Source: Fimbriiglobus ruber (GTDB taxonomy: Bacteria > Planctomycetota > Planctomycetia > Gemmatales > Gemmataceae). Taken from it: a stretch of DNA of 64,000 bases. The stretch is from NCBI RefSeq assembly GCF_002197845.1, contig NZ_NIDE01000004.1:434001-498000 (forward strand), given 5' to 3'. The notes beneath the pieces are model-generated. The model was given only the letters and a program-made list of their open reading frames with translations, was not told where the DNA came from and searched no databases. Positions 45,438 to 52,149 of this stretch are shown here, piece by piece (the stretch's first letter is position 1; each line of letters opens with the position of its first letter). The translations under genes were made by a program, and so were the position numbers.

Positions 45438-45607
45438 TTAGGGATTCGGACGTCGGTCACATCATATCCTCGGGTTTTTTGTCAGAAGCCCCACTCTCGC
45501 CAGTTATACTCTGGGTTCACCACGGACCGAAGTCCTGGCATTCCGCGATGGCGGCCGACCACTCGCGATGGAAGCGGGTCTGCCACACTCCGTCCGGATC
45601 TAGACTA

Positions 45608-46628
45608 GAGCATTTTCAAGTTCTTCCTGGCGGGTAGCCAGAATTCCGGAAGTAATTCTGGGCATCCGTTGCGGTGATCCAATCGAGGGCTTCGCCGAAC
45701 GCCTTCTCGAGTGCGGGGACGGTCCGGAGTTCCCGTCGGCGGAGTTCGTTCTTGATCTTCGAAACGACCTGCTCAATCGGGTTGAAGTCGGGGCTGTACG
45801 GCGGCAAATGGATCACCCGAGTTCCCCGCCCACGGACGACGTCGGCCACACCCGGGACTTTGTGCGTCCGCAGGTTGTCCATGATCAGAACGTCCCCGGA
45901 TCGGAGACACGGGGCGAGTTCCTGGCGGACGTACTGAAGGAACAGTTCGCCATTCAGGGCCCCATCGACGACCAGGGGTGCGAGCAACCCGCGGAGCCCG
46001 AACGCGGCGACAAACGTGGTCGTCTTCCAATGCCCGTGGGGGGCCGCGTAGGAGACGCGGTCGCGGGTCGGCCCCCACCCGTAGAGGCGGGTCATGGCGG
46101 TGTTCCCGAACGTCTCATCCCGGACGATCAGACGCCGGGGATCGATCCGGTCGGCGAACACCGCCCACCGCACCCGATCGGCGGCCACATCCGGGCGATC
46201 CCGCTCCGCCGCCCGCCGCATTTTTTTTTCAGGCTGATCTTCAAGTCCCGGAGGGCTCGCCCGAGGTTGGACACGGACGTATCGAGTTGGAGGTCCTGCT
46301 TCAGGTCTTCGAGAGTCGTGCCCGGTGTGGTTCGGATGTGGGCGCGGATGCGTTCGCCCTCCCGTTCGGCCAGGGACCGTCGGGTGTTGGCCCGCGATTT
46401 CGGTTCGAGTGGTTCGCCGGACCGGTGTAAGGCTTTGAGCGACCGCACCCAGGCCGTACTCACGCCGAGGACATCCGCGATTTCGCTCGTGGTCAATCCG
46501 TCGTCGGTCAGGGCGACGACACGATGGCGGAAGGCGGCGGGAAGCGTTTTCATCGGCGGATCCTCCAGGGTCACCGCCGACGGTAGCCGATTCCGAGAAG
46601 TAGCGCAAGAATGAAATTCAAACTGCTC
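45608..46628 (-). mobile_element. IS630-family insertion sequence at a TA target
   Basis: The ends are imperfect inverted repeats starting GAGCA (GAGCATTTTCAAGTTC at left, GAGCAGTTTGAATTTC read inward from the right). TA flanks both sides (45606-45607 and 46629-46630), the IS630/Tc1 signature. Two overlapping transposase frames lie within. Confidence 0.85.
45616..46553 (-). CDS. IS630-family transposase in two frames joined at an A9 run
   Basis: From the ATG at 46553 (GGAGG upstream), frame A encodes an HTH region (FRHRVVALTDDGLTTSEIAD, VLGVSTAWVRSLKALHRSG) and runs to LRDLKISLKKK. At nine A (plus-strand T9, 46221-46229) the -1 frame continues MRRAAERDRPDVAADRVRWA, with the catalytic core LIVRDETFGNTAMTR, DVLIMDNLRTHKVPG and PPYSPDFNPIEQVVSKIKNE, ending at 45616. 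IS630 elements commonly make their transposase by slippage on A-runs, so this is probably a functional split frame and not a dead gene. Coordinates cover both frames. Confidence 0.8.
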
Positions 46629-46630
46629 TA

Positions 46631-47092
46631 AGTTCAGCCCTTCGCACTGGGAGGTGCTACTACGGCCTCGGCTGAGAGCCTGTGAATCAAACCCCACCGA
46701 TTCGTTGAAAAATAAGGACTTACGTCGCAAAAACGGGGTTTGATTCACAGGCTCTGATTTCTCAGGGCCCAGGCCCACGACGTTGCCGCCGTGGGTGCGA
46801 TGATCGCCTTCGCAGGGCCTGAGACCTCCCAGGGTAAGTTGCGTTGCTTCGTCGAGCGACCGCCGGATTTACGGACGCGTGTGTCCGGGTGAGATTGGGC
46901 TTCGCGGTCCATTGCCCGCTAACCCCACCACGCCAGCCTGATATCCGGTTCCTGTTCGTCGGCTCTCGACGGGGGGCTTTGGCTTCCGTCAGATTCCGCC
47001 TCACGACGGACACCCTTGCCTCGCCTTGCGGTTCCGCTCACCGCGGCCCGCGGAGGACTTGCACCTCCTCATACGCAACATGCCTGGCACAC
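46631..47092 (-). ncRNA. Group II intron 5' fragment (domain I region), interrupted by a MITE
   Basis: On the minus strand the segment starts GTGTGCCAGGCATG at 47092, a GUGYG-type intron 5' end, and continues with group-II-like conserved pieces such as GGTGCAAGTCCTCC, GGAACCGCAAGGCGAGGC, GGTGTCCGTCGTGAGGCGG and GACGAACAGGAACCGG. A terminator hairpin ends a few bases before the 5' end. The fragment is split by a 79-bp MITE (46676-46754) and stops at the IS630 insertion. The RT gene expected after domain IV is missing here. Confidence 0.65.
46676..46754. mobile_element. 79-bp palindromic MITE flanked by TGA
   Basis: Perfect 20-bp inverted repeats (GAGCCTGTGAATCAAACCCC and its complement) surround a 39-base spacer. 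TGA lies directly outside each end (46673-46675, 46755-46757), like the TNA duplication of IS427-group IS5 elements. There is no coding capacity. Confidence 0.7.
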
Positions 47093-47097
47093 AATGG

Positions 47098-47127
47098 AAA
47101 AACCCGCCCAGTTTACAGGGCGGGTTT
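47098..47127 (-). terminator. Intrinsic terminator of the glycine-rich lipoprotein gene
   Basis: A perfect 10-bp stem AAACCCGCCC / GGGCGGGTTT (47100-47109, 47118-47127) with an eight-base loop ends in a T-run on the minus strand, 58 bases behind the lipoprotein stop. The intron 5' end follows about six bases later. Confidence 0.85.
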
Positions 47128-47184
47128 GTGAGTCCCAAGCGTCTTCTTGCACACGTCCGGCGAGTATCCCGCGGGAGTGTGAGA

Positions 47185-47517
47185 TTAACGGCCGCCCATG
47201 CCACCACCATAACCACCACCGCCCATCCCGCCACCACCCATCCCACCACCGCCCATCCCGCCACCGCCCATGCCACCACCGCCACCCCCACCGCCGCCGC
47301 TCCCCGCGCCGAAGCCCGGTTTGAACTCTTTCTTCGGTTCGGCCTTCTTCGGGGCTTGTTCGGGCGGGTTGTTGAACCGGTCTTCGTCCGGCGGGTCGCG
47401 AAACTCCTCGATCATCGGAACCGTCGTGTCATATTTTTTGGTGGTATAACAACCGGTCGTGGCTGTCACCGTGGCAACTAGCACCCCTGCCGTCCACCAC
47501 CCCCGGCTGCGGCGCAT
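47185..47517 (-). CDS. Glycine-rich small lipoprotein
   Basis: A 110-residue lipoprotein. The ATG at 47517 has GGGGG six bases upstream and gives a lipoprotein signal (RRSRGWWTAGVLVATVTATTGC, lipobox Cys near residue 23); a start two codons earlier is possible. After a short acidic/proline stretch (DPPDEDRFNNPPEQ) and a lysine-rich part (KKAEPKKEFKPG), the C-terminal third is a run of GGMGG-type pentamers ending GGYGGGMGGR. Such tails are flexible and may bind surfaces; no function is known. It has its own terminator, behind which a group II intron has inserted. Confidence 0.75.
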   Translation of the reverse strand: MRRSRGWWTAGVLVATVTATTGCYTTKKYDTTVPMIEEFRDPPDEDRFNNPPEQAPKKAEPKKEFKPGFGAGSGGGGGGGGGMGGGGMGGGGMGGGGMGGGGYGGGMGGR

Positions 47518-48054
47518 GTCCATCCCCCACGTGCACCCATGTAAAATCCATTTGGGGAACCCGTATATCATCGATAGAAGACCGTGCAAGATGAACCGCG
47601 GGCGAACGAGAACTCGTTTCGCGTGTTCCCAGCGAAACGAACGGACGATCTTTGTTATCGGTCATGAGCTGACGCCACACGAGTTCCCCGCCTGACCCCG
47701 GACGGAATTGGGCACCGATTTTTCCGGCGATATCGAAATCAACTGTATGTCCGCGAACGTCTTAATGATCAGAAGCGACTTCACGACGTTTGCCAAACGC
47801 CATTTGCTTGATCGGAAATTCGTTCAATAGTATCTGCGGGAGTCGCGAAAGGTGGGATGCGGCATTAATTCTGCTGAGGCTGTTCTCCGATTTTTTTGGG
47901 AGGCAAACTTGTAATTCTTGCCGCCTTTTTGTGCGGCGTCAGCGCAACAGTTGCGCAACACCTGTTTGACGAGCGGACCGGTTTTCGGATAGTATCAAAC
48001 AAGTTGGCCTCTCCCGATGCAACGGCAGCCCGTTGCTCGTCAAGGGGGTTCGGC
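47518..48054. other. Intergenic region between divergent lipoprotein and protease genes
   Basis: About 540 bases. It must carry two divergent promoters. An in-frame extension of the S41 protease reaches back to 47896, but the strong AGGGGG before 48055 argues that this part is not translated. I see no RNA gene or repeat here. Confidence 0.5.
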
Positions 48055-49704
48055 ATGGCCGGGTACAAGTTGTTCCTTTCCCACGCATTCACTGCGGCTC
48101 TGGTATCGTTTTTTGGTTCTACCGTTTTCGCCGACACCGAACCCCTGACCTCGCCAGTGGCTCCCGCCCCGCGACCGGCCCCGGTCGCATCGCCGGCCCA
48201 AATGCGGGCCGAGGCGGAGTTGGCCGAAAGCGAAGGTAAGTGGGAAACAGCACTCGACTTATACCTGCGATCCTCGACGACCACTCGACCCAGCCCCGAC
48301 GTTCGCGACCGCATCCGTGTTTGCCTCCGAAACATTGCCCAGCTGCGGCGCCACCGCGACCCGGTCTTTCAACAATTTGTTCTCACCCTGCCGGTATCCG
48401 ACGCACTCCACCTGTACGCCGAAGTGGTCGGTAAATTGGCGACTTTGTATTCAGACCGCGATCGGGCCTCGCCCGGGCGAATCTTCGCGCTCGGGTTGGA
48501 CGAATTCGATCGCGCGCTCAGCGATACCGATTTCCGCCGGCGGCACCTGACCACGCCCGCCGACCCGCGAGTTCAGAAGTACCAACACGCTCTTCGCGAT
48601 GCGTGGCGGCAGCGACTTCCGAGTACGGCGGCCGAAGCCCGGCACGCGGCGCGGGAATTGGTCCGCGACGCGCAAACCCAGATCGGTTTACGCGACCCGT
48701 CTGCGGCCGTGTTCGAACTGCTCTGCGGGGCGTGCAGCGGACTCGACGAGTTCACTGTTTACGTCTCGCCGTTCGGCTCACACGGGGATCTGGCTCTGCC
48801 CGTCGTCGAACTGGCCGAATACGGCGTATTGATCCGCCCTGAGGGGAGTGAATTGGTCGTGGACGGGATCGTGCCCGGGTCGTGGGCCGCCCTACAAACG
48901 ACACTCAATAAAGGGGATCGTATCGGCCGCGTCAACGGTCACCCGGTCGACGCCCGAAACCCGGCCGCGCTCGCTCAGTCCTTCCGTTCTCAATCAGGGG
49001 CCGGGCACGAGTTGGAAGTGCAATACGGCGACTCGCGGAGTCCGACGACCGTCCAGCGGTTGCCCGTCCCGCTGCCGACCGTCTACGGCGCGGCGGTCGT
49101 GAACCCCAAAGATGGTATTGGTTACCTGCGGCTCGCCGGATTTCGCGAGTCGACCCCACGGGAAATGGACGACGCTCTGCAACTGATGAAAGACGCGGGC
49201 GTCCGGGCGCTGGTGATCGACGCCCGCGGCAACCCCGGCGGCAGTTTCTCGGCGGCGGTCCAGGTCGCCCAGCGGTTTCTCTCGGGCGGCATCGTGGTGA
49301 CGACACAGGGCCAGTCGCCCGAGTTCGCCAACCGCATCTTCTCGTCCGATTCCGGCATGAACGCCTACGACATTCCCGTCGTGCTGCTTATCGACACAAA
49401 AACCATGTCGGCGGCCGAAGCACTGGCGGCGGCGTGGAAAGACAACAACCGGGCGACGCTGGTCGGCCTGCCGACGTTCGGAAAGGGCGTCGTCCAGTCG
49501 CAGGTCGTGCTCCGGGCGGCCGACGGTACGGACGGAAGCCCGCGGTCGGGCACGATCGTCATGACTGTGGCGAGCATGTTCGCCCCGCGCGGCGGTGCGA
49601 TCAACGGCGTGGGCGTCGTCCCACACGTCCTTGAAGCCGATCCCGGGCGGCAACTCGAGCAGGCCATCGCGAAGGCGGTCGAGTTGGCGAACGGGATGCG
49701 CTGA
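48055..49704 (+). CDS. S41 (C-terminal processing) peptidase with PDZ domain
   Basis: A 549-residue exported serine protease. The ATG at 48055 has CAAGGGGG upstream and starts a signal peptide (YKLFLSHAFTAALVSFFGST). A helical N-terminal region of about 250 residues leads to a PDZ domain (ELVVDGIVPGSWAALQTTLN, KGDRIGRVNGHPV) and the S41 catalytic domain: IGYLRLAGFRESTPREMDDA, LVIDARGNPGGSFSAAVQVA, catalytic Ser in KTMSAAEALAAAW (about 453) and Lys in TFGKGVVQSQ (about 477). It probably cleaves C-terminal tails of periplasmic proteins. It is followed after 78 bases by nadC. Confidence 0.92.
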   Translation: MAGYKLFLSHAFTAALVSFFGSTVFADTEPLTSPVAPAPRPAPVASPAQMRAEAELAESEGKWETALDLYLRSSTTTRPSPDVRDRIRVCLRNIAQLRRHRDPVFQQFVLTLPVSDALHLYAEVVGKLATLYSDRDRASPGRIFALGLDEFDRALSDTDFRRRHLTTPADPRVQKYQHALRDAWRQRLPSTAAEARHAARELVRDAQTQIGLRDPSAAVFELLCGACSGLDEFTVYVSPFGSHGDLALPVVELAEYGVLIRPEGSELVVDGIVPGSWAALQTTLNKGDRIGRVNGHPVDARNPAALAQSFRSQSGAGHELEVQYGDSRSPTTVQRLPVPLPTVYGAAVVNPKDGIGYLRLAGFRESTPREMDDALQLMKDAGVRALVIDARGNPGGSFSAAVQVAQRFLSGGIVVTTQGQSPEFANRIFSSDSGMNAYDIPVVLLIDTKTMSAAEALAAAWKDNNRATLVGLPTFGKGVVQSQVVLRAADGTDGSPRSGTIVMTVASMFAPRGGAINGVGVVPHVLEADPGRQLEQAIAKAVELANGMR

Positions 49705-49782
49705 TCACCTCTCGTCGAATCGCAAGCTTCATGAGCGAGGAATTGCCTTCTCGACCGCAAAGCGAATCGCTACTTTGTCCGC

Positions 49783-50673
49783 ATGTCCCAATTTCTCGTC
49801 GACGAATCGATCGCGTGTTGCAAGCTCGTCGCGCTCGCGCTGGCCGAAGACCTCGGACCCACCGGCGACCGTACTTCCGACGCGCTGATTCCCGCAGACC
49901 AACTCGCCAAGGCTGCGTTCGTGGCCCGAACGCCCGGGGTACTCGCCGGGCTACCGGCGGTGGAACTGGTCATCGCTGCCGTGAACGGGGCTTTGCGGCT
50001 CGAACCGCACGTGACCGACGGTTCGCAGCTCGCGCGGGGAACGCGGATCGCGACCCTCTCCGGCCCGCTCCGGGACATTCTCAAAGCCGAGCGGACGGCT
50101 CTCAACTTCCTCCAGCGGCTCAGCGGCGTGGCGACTTTGACGCGGACGTACGTGGATGCCGTCGCCGGGTTACCCGCCGCGGTCCTGGACACCCGAAAGA
50201 CGACGCCGGGCTGGCGAATACTCGAAAAATACGCGGTCCGCATGGGCGGCGGCACGAACCACCGCATCGGGTTGTACGACGGAATTCTGATCAAGGATAA
50301 CCACATTGCCGGGCTCGGCGATCCGCCCACGGCCGTCCGCCGGGCGGTCGAACTCGCCCGCGCATACCCCGGCAATGAAGGCATCCCCGTTGAGATCGAG
50401 GTCGACACGCTCGATCAACTCGAACAAGCCCTCGTGGCCAGACCCGAGATCGTGTTACTGGACAACATGCCCCCCGAAATGCTGTGCGCGGCCGTCGCGC
50501 GACGGAACGCGGTCGCCCCAGAGGTTCGGCTCGAAGCGTCCGGCGGCGTGAATCTGACCACCGTTCGCGGGATTGCCGAGACGGGCGTGGATTGCATCAG
50601 CGTCGGGGCGCTCACCCATTCCGCACCAGCTCTCGACATCGCGCTGGATTTCGACACACTTCGCGTGTCGTAA
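49783..50673 (+). CDS. nadC: Nicotinate-nucleotide pyrophosphorylase (carboxylating)
   Basis: NadC turns quinolinate and PRPP into nicotinate mononucleotide, CO2 and pyrophosphate in NAD synthesis. The 296-residue protein has the family's marks: ALAEDLGPTGDRTSDALIP at the N-terminus, AERTALNFLQRLSGVATLT, VLDTRKTTPGWRILEKYAVR, GGGTNHRIGLYDGILIKDNH, and the C-terminal EIEVDTLDQLEQAL, EVRLEASGGVNLTTVRGIAE and TGVDCISVGALTHS. Quinolinate-binding arginine and lysine residues (DTRKTTPG, IKDNH) are all present. The length is normal. No other nad gene lies nearby. Confidence 0.96.
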   Translation: MSQFLVDESIACCKLVALALAEDLGPTGDRTSDALIPADQLAKAAFVARTPGVLAGLPAVELVIAAVNGALRLEPHVTDGSQLARGTRIATLSGPLRDILKAERTALNFLQRLSGVATLTRTYVDAVAGLPAAVLDTRKTTPGWRILEKYAVRMGGGTNHRIGLYDGILIKDNHIAGLGDPPTAVRRAVELARAYPGNEGIPVEIEVDTLDQLEQALVARPEIVLLDNMPPEMLCAAVARRNAVAPEVRLEASGGVNLTTVRGIAETGVDCISVGALTHSAPALDIALDFDTLRVS

Positions 50674-50934
50674 AAGTCTCGGATGGTTGAGAACCCATTT
50701 CCAGGAAGTCGAGACCGGCCAATTCAAGTGTCGAGCTTTTCCCCAAGCTGAAGGCCGGGGCATGGGCGACCGATCGTTGTTCTCATTTAAAGAGTGAATT
50801 CGCTCGCGCCCCCGAAGTGATAAGATGATCATTTTCGCGGCGCGTGCGGCCTGTGCGCCCAGTTTCGCCGTTCGTGGCCTATGACTCTCCCGGCGGGGTG
50901 CCGGCGGACGTGGACCCAGGGTTGGGGTGCTTTT

Positions 50935-52149
50935 GTGACCGGACAGGCTGACCAGCTCGCACCGGTCGGGCGTAACCCCCGCCGCGTGGCCGTTCTCGGT
51001 TCGACCGGCTCGGTCGGCACCAGCACGTTGGATGTCGTGGCAGCGCTGCCGGAGCGGCTCGCGATCGCCGGGCTGTCCGCCCACTCGAAATGGGAGTTGC
51101 TCGCGGAACAGTGCCGGCGGTTTCGCCCCCGGGTGGCCGTCCTGACGGACGCCGAGGCGTTCCAGCGGGCCGACCGGTCGGTTTTTCCACGGGAGACGGA
51201 ACTTCTCTGTGGCGATGACGCGGTGTGTGCCCTGGCGTCGGCCCCGGACGTGGATGTGGTGCTCGCGGCCGTGGTCGGGGCCGCGGGGCTCGCCGGGACG
51301 TGGGCGGCACTGGAGGCCGGGAAGACGGTCGCGCTGGCGAACAAGGAAACGCTCGTCGTCGGCGGGCAGCAGGTGATGGGGCTGGCCGCGCGGCGCGGGG
51401 CGACCGTCCTGCCGGTCGACAGCGAACACTCGGCGATCTTTCAGGCACTCACCGGATATACAGCGAACGACGTGGCCAAGGTCGTGCTGACCGCGAGCGG
51501 CGGCCCGTTCCGCGGGCGGACGGCAGCGGATCTCGAATCCGTTTCGGTGGAACAAGCCCTCTGCCACCCGACCTGGAAGATGGGGCCGAAGATCACGGTC
51601 GACTCGGCCACGATGATGAACAAGGCACTTGAGGTGATCGAGGCCCGGTGGTTGTTCGGCCTGGACGCCGGGCGGATCGACGTGATCGTTCACCCCGAGT
51701 CGATCGTCCATTCGTTCGTCGAATTCGTGGACGGGTCCGTTCTCGCCCAACTGTCCCCGCCGGACATGCGACTGCCGATTCAGTTCGCCCTGACGCATCC
51801 CGCCCGCGTTCCCGGCCCGGCTCGTAAACTGGATTGGAAGACCCTCACCGGGCTGACCTTCTGTCAGCCGGACCGGGCGACCTTCCGCGGGCTCGACCTC
51901 GGGTTCGAGGCGGCCGCCCGCGGGGGTACTTGTGGGGCCGTGTTGAACGGGGCGAACGAGGCCGCGGTGGCGGCGTTCCTGGCCCGCGAGATCGGCTTTT
52001 TGGACATCGCCCGGTGCTGCCGGGCGGTCATCGACGCGCACGATTACGACCCCGCCCCCCCGCTCGCCGGCCTGCTCGCCGCCGACCGGTGGGCGCGACA
52101 GGAGGTGGCCCGGTGGACCCGAACGCGCCCGCGAACCGCACGCCCGTGA
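50935..52149 (+). CDS. dxr: 1-deoxy-D-xylulose 5-phosphate reductoisomerase
   Basis: Dxr converts DXP to MEP in the methylerythritol phosphate isoprenoid pathway. Features are the NADPH-binding VAVLGSTGSVGTSTLDV, LANKETLVVGGQQVMGLA, the catalytic-site segments PVDSEHSAIFQAL (metal ligands Asp and Glu) and TASGGPFRG, and CHPTWKMGPKITVDSATMMN with a conserved NKALEVIEARWLF. The GTG at 50935 has GGGG seven bases upstream and removes an unlikely 18-residue leader starting at 50881. The 3' end overlaps rseP by 37 bases, a common dxr-rseP arrangement. Confidence 0.94.
   Translation: MTGQADQLAPVGRNPRRVAVLGSTGSVGTSTLDVVAALPERLAIAGLSAHSKWELLAEQCRRFRPRVAVLTDAEAFQRADRSVFPRETELLCGDDAVCALASAPDVDVVLAAVVGAAGLAGTWAALEAGKTVALANKETLVVGGQQVMGLAARRGATVLPVDSEHSAIFQALTGYTANDVAKVVLTASGGPFRGRTAADLESVSVEQALCHPTWKMGPKITVDSATMMNKALEVIEARWLFGLDAGRIDVIVHPESIVHSFVEFVDGSVLAQLSPPDMRLPIQFALTHPARVPGPARKLDWKTLTGLTFCQPDRATFRGLDLGFEAAARGGTCGAVLNGANEAAVAAFLAREIGFLDIARCCRAVIDAHDYDPAPPLAGLLAADRWARQEVARWTRTRPRTARP

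Noticed and set aside
28913-47092. Island considered as a genomic (defence) island integrated at tRNA-Leu
   Set aside because: No tyrosine integrase, no repeat of the tRNA 3' end at the far side, and no defence genes were found; the content is nested IS, introns and MITEs.
46844-47131. Plus-strand open frame of 95 codons
   Set aside because: It is antisense to the intron 5' fragment and crosses the terminator hairpin; the sequence fits structured RNA, not protein.
47195-47290. Regular short repeats resembling a CRISPR or satellite array
   Set aside because: The repeats encode GGMGG units in frame with the lipoprotein gene, have no unique spacers, and are low-complexity coding sequence.
50455-52041. 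Minus-strand open frame of 528 codons
   Set aside because: Antisense to nadC and dxr, both unambiguous; the product is His/Arg/Gly-rich without motifs.
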